64,000 bases of DNA, taken from Bryopsis sp. KO-2023 (lineage: Eukaryota; Chlorophyta; Ulvophyceae; Bryopsidales; Bryopsidaceae). The stretch covers positions 868,001-932,000 of the forward strand of contig BSYQ01000016.1 of assembly GCA_030272585.1 (NCBI GenBank), in the 5' to 3' direction. Both the position numbers and the translations under genes were made by a program. A model generated the notes under the pieces. The model ran no database searches. It was not told the DNA's origin and worked only from the letters and a program-made list of their open reading frames with translations. Positions within the stretch are counted from its first letter, which is position 1. The number at the start of each line of letters is the position of its first letter. Shown piece after piece: positions 10,993-22,168 of this stretch.

Positions 10993-13900
10993 ATGTCGGG
11001 CTATGATTTGCCGAGTCGAGCGTCCAGGGGTAAGCGGCTTCAGAGAGTGGTCGGGGAGGAGCTGGACGCGGATGAGGATTTCTGGGGGCAAGAATTTTTC
11101 AAAGAGGAAACGAAAGACGAGTGCTACGAGACGGAATCGCAATCGGAAGACATTCCCGACAGCGACTTTGACGACCCGGTAGGGAATGAAAAATACTAAA
11201 ATAAAATCAGTAAATGAATAAAATCAACTGGGATTTGAAAAAAAAACAGAAGCAAAAATGGTGGCTTCAGGCATGGATGTATATATATACAGAACAGTTT
11301 TGGGAGAGAAAAAAAGAGAGGAAGGATTTGAGAAAGAAATGAAAACAATTTTGAGAAGGTTTTGTGAAAAAAGAAGGCAATAATACAAAATATTAAATCT
11401 AAATACGAGTTTTCTTATTGAGTATTAATGTTACACATGCTAGATATACTTGACCAGAAATTTTGGGGGGAAAATCGTGCTGCAATAATGTGGAAAAAAA
11501 CGAGTGTTGTGAAACAGAGATTTGTTTTTTTCTCCTCCTCCCCTGAAATATCTTTTTTTTGCCCCCCCCCCTGTTGTCAAACTTTCTTTATTTAGTTTCA
11601 AATTATTTTGAAAATAGTTTTTGCACATGGTTGATACTTTTTATTCTTTTCTTATCTTTTTTCTTGCCGGGAGGAAGGGAGGGAGAAAAAGATTTTAGAT
11701 TTCTTTTTTATTTATTTGTTGTATTTTCGTCTAGGAAGATGATTTTGACGATGAAGAGGGAGAAGTGGAACCAAAAGAAGCCCCAAAGTAATGAAAACAT
11801 ATTTTCAGCAAAAATAGCCTTCTGCACTGGAAAAAACTTTCTTGCCATTCCATTTGAAATATAGTGACTTCCAATCCCACCATAATCTAGTTATGAATTT
11901 GTTTATAATAATTTTTTTTTAATAATTAAAATGAACTTCAAAATTCTTTTTTTCAAACGAACCTGGAAAAGCTTCATGGGACTTATCACATTAAAAAATA
12001 GATTAATAAATTAATGTAAAAAAATATGTAAAATAATGGAAGGAATGTGAAGCTGGATCAGTGCATCCTTCATCGGGGAAAAAAAAAATGTAAAAAAAAC
12101 CTGAGACAGTTAATTGGTACAAAGTAGTTGTGAATATTTGGTGCAATAGATTTTTTGTGCTGGAGCCAGTCACTACTAAATATGCAGTGATATGAAATGC
12201 TAAGAGAGGGTGTCTATTTTTGCCCTATATATATATATATTTATTTATGTATATATTTTTGTTGTCATTTTTCCGACCACTTTTGAAATTTTTTAGCCGA
12301 TGTTTTTCAGGAGAAAGAGGCTTCTACCTCCTGGAACGAAACCTAAACCAAGGAAAGCAGCAAGAAGTGAGAACCTGGAAATCACACTCTGGAAATTTTC
12401 ACTCTTTTTTTTCTTTTCTTTTTAATAAATAAAGCTTGTGGTCACAGAAACATTTTTTCTTTTCGTTTTCTTTTCCTTGCGTATTTCTTTTTCTTTTTCT
12501 TTTTCTTTTCCTTTTTTTTTTTAAATACCACAATCACAATGGCGTTTCTTTTTTTTTTTTTGGGGGGGGGGGGGTTACTCTGTTGAGAAGAGATTTTAAA
12601 GTGATTTTTTTCCCCCGGTTTTGATCAGCTCAAAGAGAAACCAGGTCAAAAACCAAAAAAGATGCCAAGAAGGAGGTCCGAAAACTGAAGGCAGCGACCT
12701 CCGATCAGGAACGAGTGCAGGACAGCGAAGGTGAAAAAGAAAAAGAAGAGGAAAATGAAAATGAAGCAGCAGAAAATGAAGAGGAAGAAAACAGCAACAA
12801 CAAGACAGCAGCAGCTCCAGCTCCTCCCGTTCTCAGAAATTCCACCATCAAAAGAAGGGAGCAAGCAGAGCTCGAAAGAGAACGCCAAGAAAAGGTGGGT
12901 CCATTTTTTTTTTCCTCTGTCCGATTATCCTTGTTGCGCAAACCTCGACATGCATTGGACTAGGTGGGGGGCATGTTTTTTTTTTTTTTTTTTTCTTCTT
13001 TCTTTTTTTTTTGCTGCCCCTATCGTATCATGGGGAACCAAAATTGCCAATAAGAATGCCTGTTTCTGTTTCTGTTTCTGTTTTTTTTTTTTTAATTTTA
13101 AACAACGAAATCACCCTTTCAGTATCATATCAGTCCTGATGACATATTAGTTATACTACTCATGAGTAATTTTTGGGCAATACCCTAAAAAACTCGATGT
13201 TTTTGAACCTCGATCTTTAAGAGAAGGGGGCCTGAGCTGATCGTATATATATGTAAGGTAGATAGATTTTACTAGGTTTACTCTATTTTAGATGCAACTG
13301 TGGAGGGTTTTCTAGAACTGACTATATTGAGCTGGATTTTTGACTAAGGGCAGTGCTGAATCACCTCGTTGTGGACGGCCTTTGTTGGGCAAGTTTGCCT
13401 AATGTAAATTAAACATTCATTCATTTATAAATGTCTAGATCTATATATATTTATAATATTTCTTTGCCGTAGATCAGGAGCAAGAGAAAACGCACGGAAA
13501 CCACACACAAGTACAAGCCCTTGACCCAAGCTGAAATGCTGAAGGAAGCTGCCCAAACAGAAATCAAGAATTTGGAGTCTCTGCAGCAACTGGTCGAAAT
13601 GGAGGAGGAATCCAAGAAAAAAGCTCTGGAAAGGAAAACCAAATACGTGGGGCCCTTGCTCAGGATCAAATCTTCCAAAGTGGACGGTTCAGAAAAGGTA
13701 ACTTTTTTTTTTGTTTTTTCCCCTCCGTTGAAAAATTGAAAAAAAAAAAGAAAAGAAGGGAAATTGTGGTTTGGGGGGTTTCTTAAACCCTTGTGCTGGT
13801 GGAAGCCATATTGTCTTTCCCTCTTTTTGTTTTTCAGATCTTTTTTCGGTATTCGGGTTGGTTTTCTTCTCAACATAGTAAACAGACTTTACGGTCTGGC

Positions 13901-14235
13901 TTTCTCGCTCAGCAAGGTTATACGTTATATCCTACGCAAGCTCTTTTCTGTTTTTTTTCTCCTTCTGTCGCCATTGTTTTATTCTTCCAGGTTTTTTTTT
14001 CCTGAAAGAATGTATCCTGGATGCCTGGCAGACCACCATGGAGATGTGCCACATGCAAAAGATCCCCAGACGCTTCCTCCCGAAAAAAGCCCCACCACCA
14101 GTCACCAGAAGCTTCTGCGCAGTTACCGGCCTGCCTGCTCTCTATAGAGACCCCTTGACAGGATTGCCTTATGCCAACGCCGACGCTTTCAAAGAAGTCC
14201 GAAGGCGGTCCATCGTGGGAAGAAGAGTGTTTTGA
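10993..14235 (+). CDS. VPS72: YL1/VPS72/SWC2 subunit of the SWR1-type chromatin remodeller
   Basis: Seven exons (10993-11178, 11735-11787, 12311-12366, 12629-12894, 13473-13697, 13838-13916, 13991-14235) give 369 residues in frame. YL1/Swc2 binds the histone H2A.Z-H2B dimer for the SWR1/SRCAP complex. The N-terminus has the YL1 signature: SRASRGKRL, then EDFWGQEFFKEE and an acidic DSDFDDPEDDFDD stretch. A basic/acidic middle follows, then the helical block with MLKEAAQTEIKNLESL and KTKYVGPLLRI. The last exon carries the YL1_C motif CAVTGLPALYRDPLTGLPYA followed by ADAFKEVRR. Exon 6 is uncertain: its phases fit, but its sequence does not resemble YL1 proteins. Introns are long and rich in poly-T, with ATATAT and GTTTCT repeats. 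Confidence 0.9.
12549..12574. repeat. T13G13 bipartite homopolymer
   Basis: Lies in the third intron of the YL1 gene, just upstream of exon 4. Confidence 0.9.
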
Positions 14236-14895
14236 ACAATTTTGGGTTTTGGAAAAATGTACAGAAAGGAAAAAACCTACCCCACAAAACACATGCTTTT
14301 TTCTTTCCTTTTCTTAGCGCTTTTTTTTTGGGGGTTTCTTCCTTAGTTGGGAATAGATTTTGTAACAACATTTCTGCTTAAAGTGGGTAGAAAAATCCTT
14401 CCCCCAAAATTATTGATCGAAGAAAAAGCCAGCCGGCTTTTCATTGCTATGTTCCGAAGTTCTTTTTCTTTCAGAAGATTTTTTTTTGTGTGGGTGCCAA
14501 TAGAAATAATAGAAATTAGAAATAGAAAGTCAGAAATAGAAATTCCCTTATTTTCTACAGTGCCTTCATTACAAACCTCCAACAACAGCAAGAGGCCAAT
14601 CGGCTTTCCCCAAAAAAGAGAAAGCACCAACAATTTGAATGCGCGCGCGGGCGCCTGCAAGGTCTGCGTCTGTCATAGGGACGTTGCGTGATGCGATCAA
14701 GCATGGGGTTTTCTTGGATTTTGCTCACGAGGACTGTTCGCTTACAAACGGTGGGGGCCCGTCTGAGGCCGGAACAGAACTGCTCTTAAAAAACAAACGA
14801 CAGGAGGGAGGAAAAAACGCGCCGTTTCTTTCTCTTGAACCAATGCGCGAACTTAGCCACGAGTTTCTGGTAACACGCTACGCGCGCTTGGAGTG
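14236..14895. other. Intergenic region between YL1 and the LRR gene
   Basis: About 660 bp. The first half is T-rich like the YL1 introns. From about 14640 (a run of alternating GC) the composition becomes GC-rich, probably the promoter and 5' UTR of the next gene. No ORF with recognisable similarity was seen. Confidence 0.5.
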
Positions 14896-16392
14896 ATGAT
14901 GGATGTTCGGGGCCGAAGCGTCCCTCGCCCGTCCGGAGAGGCGTTCATCGGCCAGTTTGTGCTGTTCATCGATTCGCGAGGCCCGGAGCTTTTGTCGGGA
15001 AACTCCCCGCTGAAGCTGCAACCCCGGGCGTTGGAGTATGTTGCGAACCGGCTGGATTCGCTCCGCGAGCTGCAACGGTTGAAGTCCTCGGACCCCATGG
15101 GTTTCATTTCGGGCGCATCGAAGGATTTGGCGGACTACAAGCGGCTCGAGACGGTTCAGAATTTTCTGGAGCGCGTGGAGCACTTGAAATTACATTCCGG
15201 AGCGAAAGGCGTGCGCGACCCCACGCCCGTTAACCTGTCGCCGTTCCGAACCTTGGCGTCTTTGGAATTGCGGGGATGCGACGTGTCGTCGACATGCGTG
15301 CGGGGGCTGGCGGGCGTCCGACCGGTGTTGCAGCGGTTGATTTGCCAGGACACGCTGGAAACGTTGCGGCATTTGCTGGCGCCGCTCCATGAGGAGAAGA
15401 GGGGGTCGAACCCGGCGAACTGCGAGCCCTGGCCCAAGCTGACTCACTTATCCTGCCAGTATAACAACATTTCCGAGATCGACTGGTCGCTGAGGCTGCT
15501 TCCATCGCTCCAGTTGCTGGACTTGAGCCGCAACCATCTCACTAAAGTGGCGAACCTGTCGCTGGTGCCGACCTTGGTGTGCCTGGATTTGAGCCATAAT
15601 CGGCTATCGAGTCTGGGGGAAATTACCGACTGTTGCCCGCATCTGGAAAAGCTCATCCTGCAAGGCAACGGGCTGCGAAACCTGCGCGGCATAGAGAAAC
15701 TGGAATGCCTGACGGTGCTGGACGTGAAATGGAATTTGATAGCGGGCCTGGGGGAAGCCGTGCGAGCCGCGCGTTTGCCGAAACTGGGGGAGCTGGGTTT
15801 AGAAGGCAACCCCATGTCGGTGTCCCAGACCTACAGGGTGAACGTGTTGTCCTGTTTTTTGAGGCAGGGGGGGGATTTTATATTAGATGGGGTGAAAGCG
15901 TCAGAGCAGGAGAGGCGCAGGTCGAAAAGGGTTCGCGTCACAGAAATGGGCGAGGTCCTGCCGGTGAACTTGTCCGATCGGCGCTTGATTCGACCGCCTC
16001 CCTCGTTCCTGAGAAACGTGTGGCAGCTTCTCACGGCGCGATGGGCGCCCGAAAGATCGCGACGTCCCTCCACTTCGGGACTGAGCGATGCGTACAGCGT
16101 CGACCGCGCCACCCCAAAAAAACACCACCACAAGCCTGTGCGCAGGGTGGTCAACATAGCTGATAGCGAGGAGGATTCCGAGGCCTCCCTGGGCGCCATC
16201 TGTCTCGATAGGTCGTCGACCCCGCCGGGGAAAACGTACGACAGCATGAGACGAGCGGCGAACTCGCCCGTTCCAGGCAAAATCGACATCGCCAGGAGAA
16301 GCGCCCACGTGCGGGCCGATGTTTACCGGTTGCCTTCGGAAGGTTTGATGTCTCTTCCCGGCCCCTCCAACATTACTTACTCGGTGGTGTGA
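14896..16392 (+). CDS. Intronless LRR protein, plant STK11IP-like family
   Basis: A single 498-codon frame starts at ATG 14896 (a second ATG follows directly). The N-terminal 110 residues (VLFIDSRGPELLSG, LEYVANRLDSLRELQRL) and the block RDPTPVNLSPFRTLASLELR followed by GCD match, from memory of the family, plant LRR proteins related to the N-terminus of STK11-interacting protein. Those are sometimes annotated as outer-arm dynein light chain 1-like. SDS22-like LRRs span roughly residues 175-320 (LQLLDLSRNHL, LVCLDLSHNRL, LEKLILQGNGL, LTVLDVKWNLI). They end in the LRR-cap-like GLEGNPMSVSQTYRVNVLSCF. The C-terminal 170 residues are basic and Ser/Pro-rich and look disordered. Function is not established; LRRs suggest scaffolding. 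It stands out from its neighbours by lacking introns and by being GC-rich. Confidence 0.85.
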   Translation: MMDVRGRSVPRPSGEAFIGQFVLFIDSRGPELLSGNSPLKLQPRALEYVANRLDSLRELQRLKSSDPMGFISGASKDLADYKRLETVQNFLERVEHLKLHSGAKGVRDPTPVNLSPFRTLASLELRGCDVSSTCVRGLAGVRPVLQRLICQDTLETLRHLLAPLHEEKRGSNPANCEPWPKLTHLSCQYNNISEIDWSLRLLPSLQLLDLSRNHLTKVANLSLVPTLVCLDLSHNRLSSLGEITDCCPHLEKLILQGNGLRNLRGIEKLECLTVLDVKWNLIAGLGEAVRAARLPKLGELGLEGNPMSVSQTYRVNVLSCFLRQGGDFILDGVKASEQERRRSKRVRVTEMGEVLPVNLSDRRLIRPPPSFLRNVWQLLTARWAPERSRRPSTSGLSDAYSVDRATPKKHHHKPVRRVVNIADSEEDSEASLGAICLDRSSTPPGKTYDSMRRAANSPVPGKIDIARRSAHVRADVYRLPSEGLMSLPGPSNITYSVV

Positions 16393-18441
16393 CGAACGAG
16401 TCCTTTTTACTTTATCGCCCACCGCTTTTTTTTTCTGTTTGGGAAAAGAATTTGGAACCGACGCAAGACGGGCAACGATGAATGGGAGTGGGAAAAAACA
16501 AAAAAAACAAAAGAAAACGCAACGGAAAAAACACCGCGAGTCGCCAGAATGGAAGACGAAAGGCTTTTGTGAGGAGAATTCGCACAATACACACACACAC
16601 ACATACTGTTGGGGATGGAACTGGAGGAAAGGGATTGATAAAAAAGAAAAAAAAAAAAAAGGGAGAGAGAGAGGGGGAAAAGAAACATGTACGGTGGGTG
16701 GTTTGAAAATGGAAGGAAATGGAAACTCCAATCGGGAAAAAAAGAAACCCACAGGTTATGGTGAAGAGGAAATGTGAACAGGGAGCAAAACCCCTTGCTT
16801 TGATTTGGGTTTTTCCTGACGGTTGAAAATCAGGAATTGAGGAATTTGAAAAAAAAAAACTGGCCAGATGGGAAAGTGAGTTTTCTTTTTTTAAAGAATT
16901 TGCTGGGGGATGGAAAAAAAAGAGGGGGATATTCTTGAACTGGAGATGCTCCTTGGTTGTAGGTTGAAAAGTGACTGTGTGGATCCTAATATCAAAGGAA
17001 AGTGAACAAAAAAAACAACAACGTTTGCAAGCATTTCCAAAAGGGGGGAAAAGAACGAGTGTTTTCAAATCTAGGGATGAACAATTTGGATGAAGGGAAA
17101 AGAAAAGGAAAAGGAAAAAAAACCTGGGGAGGTGTGGGGGGGAAAAAACAAAGGGAAAAAGAAAAAAAACAAGTTGGGACAAGAAAAAAAAACATATATA
17201 CATATATATCATGAGTTGAATTTTGGGGGTGGGAGGGGAATCATGAAAAACCTAAGAACAAGAGTTTTTTTTTCTTTGTCTTTTGTCAAGGGAATATAGC
17301 CAGGTTTGAAAAAAAAGAAAAAAAGAAAAAAAAAAGAATGCAATGTTTCCCTTGTCGAAACGCATTTGGCAAGTTATCAAGTGAAGGGAAGGGCAAAAAA
17401 ATTAAAAAAAAAAAAAGAAAAAAAAGAAAAGATTCTTTCGATTGGGAGAGAAAACACACTGTCAGTCGAGATTATTGTTTATTTTGGTGTTGTTTTTGTT
17501 TTTAATTCCTGTTTTTCTTTTCCTCTCTCTTTTCTTTTGTGGAAAGGGAGAAGGGGTTTCTCTCCTTGTGTTTTTTTTTTTTCTTTTTCCCCAACAGACA
17601 GAAAGCCAAGAGTTGCTTTCATTTTCTACTGCCCTTTTTGTTTCCCTGTATGATTTGGAAGGGTAATAATAAACCAGAAGTTCATGGGAAGAATACCAAT
17701 CAACCTTCCTCCCTCCTGGAAAAAAAATGAAAAAAAAAATATTGAAAGAAGGGAAGGTTGTTTTTTATTTTTAATTATGATTACCCACTGGTACTTTTTT
17801 TTTTTTTTTTTTCCCCTTTTGCCGTTCATTTGAATTAGTTTTCGGCTTTTTGTGTTTGCTTACGGGAACTATTCTGGCAAGGTTAAAAAACCTCGTTTTA
17901 AAAAGAAGGAAAAGAAAAAAGAGTGAGAGTGTGACCACTCTTTTATTAAAAAAAAGAAAAAAAGGGAGAAAAAAATGTGACCTGTTTTAATTTTTGCATG
18001 TGTGTGTGCGATTTTTTTTTCAATTCTCCAAAAATAGAAACATAGGGTACGATTCGTTGGGGGAAAAAATTTACAGAGAAGAAAGGATTGCTTGATGGTT
18101 GGGTGTTTTTTTCTTTTCCTTTTAATGGTTTTTGAGGGGAAGTATTGTTGCTATATCGCCTCCATATGAAACGAAAATAGAGTTTGATTTTCTTTCCTTT
18201 GCTTTATGTTTGATTGGGGGAAGGGGAAAAAACCCAACAATGGATGGGGTGCGATAAATTTCGTGGTGCTAATTTTTGGGGGGGAGGGGGGGGAAACTGG
18301 TTGAGGTGGAAATTGGAAAAGAGAGAAACTCTTATGTTAATGAAGCAAGCTTTTTTTTTTTTGTGTGGAATTTTTCATTGTTTTCTTTGTATGTTGGTAC
18401 ACACCCGTGATTTCGTTTTCCCGGTTCTAAAATGGATGGAG

Positions 18442-18444
<3 letters not shown>

Positions 18445-18472
<28 letters not shown>

Positions 18473-18474
18473 AA
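18445..18474. repeat. C10A20 bipartite homopolymer
   Basis: Reverse-complement orientation of the TnGn blocks seen elsewhere. Confidence 0.9.
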
Positions 18475-20938
18475 GTGAAAACACTGTTATTGATTGAAAA
18501 GGGGCAGGTACGAAATCAAAAAGAAAAGGAAAGAAGGAAATTTGTTGATATGCAAATGAGAAAGAAATAAAGGAGTGTGTTTATTGGTTGATGTGTGTGT
18601 GTGTTTTCCAACCAAACGTTGGGTGTTTTTTTTATGTTTTTTTTTACCATTCTGGTTTCGTCGACTGTGTGCTTGCCTGGAGGTATTTTCTTTCTTTTCT
18701 TTCTTTTTTTGAGGAAAAAAAAGAAGAGAAAGGGGTCGGAAAAAAAATGAAGTTGAGGATTTCTGGGAAAAAAAAAGAAAATCGAGTAAGTGGTAGCGTG
18801 TTTGAACCTGCGATCCATAGTGAAGAAAGAAGAAAAGGATTTTCAAGAAAAAAAAAAATCCAAGAAGAAAAAACAATAGGGGTAATGCATTTTGACTCAT
18901 ACTTAGTCTAAAGGGTGGGTTATGGAGCTGGTTTAGTTTCAAAATGCCTGGTTTTACATTCAATATATATCTATAAAAAAATGCCTAAAAAAACCTTTAT
19001 TAAACATATTCCTTATATTTTATCGGGGTGGCGGTGGACGTGAAGGGTAGGGAGAGAAAAAAAAAAGAAAAGAAATAGGGAGGAAAAAAATATATGGGGG
19101 GTGGGGGGGAAGAAAATGAAAATGTGCTTTCAAGCCGAAGGCTGTGGGTCGTTTTTTTTCCCTTTTTTTCCTTTTTTTTTTGGGATCAGATTCTTTCGCC
19201 ACAAAGGGTAAGGAAAAAAAAAGGGAAGGAAAAAAAAAGGATCCAGTGATTTTTTTTTCTTGCTGGTTTGTGTGATCGGGTTTGGTGTGGAAGAATTTCC
19301 CCCCATTTGTTTTCTGTTTTTTGTGTTTTTTTTAATGAGCGAAAGATTTTTCATTGCGAAAGGAAAGAAAAGGGAGGGGGAGTGACAGTTGGAAATTCGA
19401 GGGGCGAAAACAAGGTTCAAGGTTTTTAAATTATCGTTTGTTGGCTTCACAGTACAAAAAAAAATATTTCCGGGAGAGGGGGAGAATTCACAAAAGAAAA
19501 AGAGGTTGAGAAAGTGTGAAAGGAGAAATATGGATGGAAAAAGAAAGAGGGTGTTTGGGGAAAAAAGCCTTTTAATGCTTTGCAGAACGAAAATAGCAAA
19601 CAAGACGCGAAAAAAAATAATTTTACCTTGAGGGGAAAAAAAGGAGAGGTGGGTGGATAGGGGGCTTATCTAAGGATTAGTTTTTATACGAATTAATGAT
19701 CAGTTTTTTTTTCTGTTTTTTTTTCATGGGGTTGGAAGAAAAAGAGGAAAAGTTCCGTTATCACAATGCGGATCTTCTCTCTTTTGGTCCAAAATTTTTC
19801 TTAAAAACGAAACATGTAGGAAAGAATTTTTTTTTTTGAGTAGTGAACGTTTGGGTGGGTTTTTTTAAAAGAGGGGGGAAATGCTTGTGTGTGTATCCAT
19901 ATATATTTTCCCTGTTCCTTTGACCAGGGCAAATCGACATGTCTCACACTTTATCACTCTTTTGTCTTGGAGATTCAAGACAAAAATGAGTGAGGAAAAA
20001 AGAGTTAGAATTTTTGTGGCAGGCAATGTTTTTTCTCTCTGTTGGAAGGTCGAAAACGAGAGGAAAAAAAAGCTTGAGGGTTTTTAGGGGAAAAAAACGG
20101 GTGACTCGACAAAACAAAGGGTGCAAGAAAGAAAAAAGGAGAAAAAAGTGGAGGGGGTGAATTCCGAAACAAAGAAACAAGAATCTTTTTGCGAATATGT
20201 TGGGAGGGGGTAACACAACGAGAAGAAAAATTAACGTGAGAAGCAAGTACAGAAAAAGTCGATCGGTCAAAGGAGAAGAAAAAATCAACATACGTTTCAT
20301 TGCTTTTATGTTCTTCTTTGATTCAGGTGGGGGGGGTTGGGAGAAAAAAACATCGAAACTCCCAAGCACAGAATAAAAGAAAAACTAATACATGCGTTCC
20401 GGTAGTTTGGGGGAATTTTATTAACCGACATGACAGGGAGGGGAGGGGGAGGGGTGGAAAAATCTTATTCACCAGCAAATGTGCTGGGGTTGTGGGAAAC
20501 CCCCTTTCACTTTTTTTTTCTCTCACTTTTTTCTTAGTTTTCTGCAAGGAACGAAGGCAAATATGGAGGTTATGCGAATTGGGGGGTGGGGGGTGCTGAG
20601 ATTTTCTTGGGGAAAGGGAGGGAGGTTCGGATTGGGTTGGGTGGGGTGGATAGGGTGTTGTAATTTTGCTCGATGGGGTTGAGAATCATGTGTATTTTGG
20701 AGACCATTGGTTGTAAGAGCTGTCTCTTCTCATCAGTCGTTCAAACTGCAAAGAATCTGGAATCTTTCATTATAAAAAAAAAAAGAAAATCTCAAATTGC
20801 AAAGAAAATGGCACCTTTTTTTCATCCTGGAAAAAACACTGGTGGTAATAATGCCACCTTGTTCATTCTGGAAAAAAGTGGTGGTAAGTATCCAGGATAT
20901 ATTGTTGTGGAGGGTTAGTTCCGAGCAACAATTTTTCA

Positions 20939-20960
20939 TTTTTTTTTTTTGGGGGGGGGG
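20939..20960. repeat. T12G10 bipartite homopolymer
   Basis: Intergenic copy about 1.2 kb upstream of the receptor gene start. Confidence 0.9.
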
Positions 20961-21100
20961 CTATGCTTGATTCTGTCGAATGGCCGCCAATCGGAGATTA
21001 AAAGAATTGTGGGGAGAAAAGAAAAACCACCAAGAAACTCGAAAAACAAGGGAAACATGAATTATCTCTTTTCACCCCCTGCCTCTTTCCCAGGTGAAAT

Positions 21101-22114
21101 AACCTAGGTAACAGGACGTTTCACGGCGTCTACTGTGGAGAAATATGCATCGATCGTCAAGGTTACTTTATGCTTGCTGTGAGGCAACTCGCATCCTTTC
21201 GAACCCTCACAAGAACACCCTGCCGGCGGCGCCGCCTCTTCTTCGCGCGCGCGTCAAAGACTTGCCCGCGTTCGTTCGGGGGCGCCTCCCCCGTACGCTG
21301 TTCCGTTGGGTTGTTGCGGAATGCGGGTTCCCAGTTCCGACGAACTTTTTATCAAGCCACACACGCAGTAACGCTCATGTTCACTCCCGCAACTGCCACA
21401 ATCGCTGACCCACTTACCGAATAGGGCGTTCAATGGTCAACCAAATGAACCTCAAGCGGTTGGTGGTTACCACTGGTTCTCAGTTAACGAACTGTTTGGT
21501 TGGTTGGCGTTTTTCGCACGAGTCGGCCGCAATACTCAGACCATTGTTCCCGTGCACTTGAAATGACATTTTTCGTTTTGCACCGTTCTGTCAACGGATC
21601 AGCTGAGACCGTTTGACATTGAACTGACCCACGAGACTTCTCTTCCAAGCCGTAACTGAGTTCTCCGAAGTCAGTAGCGCTCTTTTAGGTTAGTCGCGCT
21701 GGGTCTATCGCAGGAGTTACGTAGCAGCAGTCTAGTCCGTGCATGTGCTAGGGGAACGACGAGTCGAAGCTGGCGGGCGCTTTGACGAGCTATCGACAGT
21801 GGGGTTGTCAGATTACTCAGCGAGCAGTTTCATAAACTCGACGCCGTCAAGCCGGGTACCATGGTAAGGAAAATACTCATAGGAAACAAGCTTTCTCAAC
21901 TTCGGTTGGGAAGGTCAATGAAACTGAGATATGGGTCTGCGCCAAGTCAAACTCTGGTGGAACGAGGCTGCCGTTGACTTTTGTCAGCCACGGAGTGCTG
22001 GAACGAGACTGACGGAAACGGGCAGCTTTTTGCTGGAGAACGCTGGCGCAGTGTCGATAAACAGCTGCATGTTTGAGAAATGGAGGTTTGAGCGTTGGTG
22101 TGTTTGATGGACAG
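21101..22114. promoter_or_regulatory. Upstream region of the large receptor gene
   Basis: About 1 kb of GC-balanced sequence without homopolymers, unlike the DNA to its left and similar in texture to the 4.3-7.6 kb block. It has short palindromes: GGCGGCGCCGCC at 21225, CGCGCGCGCG at 21244, GTGGT-T-ACCAC at 21463 and CAGTT-aacg-AACTG at 21481. No gene is visible. By position it should hold the promoter and 5' UTR of the receptor, but no specific element can be named. Confidence 0.45.
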
Positions 22115-22168
22115 ATGTCCCGGGTTGCGGAGCCCCCACACGCGAAATGGCGGCGAGGAGCGGTGACC

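Larger units (their letters stand above)
16393..21100. other. Low-complexity purine-rich region without a gene
   Basis: Some 4.7 kb where the plus strand is dominated by A and G runs (gggaaaaaa-type words) broken by poly-T. It includes a (CA)n run near 16592, a (GA)n run near 16660, a C10A20 block at 18445-18474 and two adjacent near-copies of a roughly 30 bp unit (TTCATCCTGGAAAAAA and TTCATTCTGGAAAAAA) at about 20820-20885. Every long ORF here is Lys/Phe/Gly-rich translation of homopolymers. I see no RNA gene. Confidence 0.65.

Noticed and set aside
15633..16752. Open frames of 150-280 codons overlapping the LRR gene on both strands
   Set aside because: Shadow frames caused by GC-rich codons of the LRR gene; no similarity, and the minus one runs on into Phe-rich homopolymer translation.
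16407..17212. 266-codon minus-strand frame rich in Phe, Leu and Ser
   Set aside because: Translation of a polypyrimidine tract; composition explains its openness.
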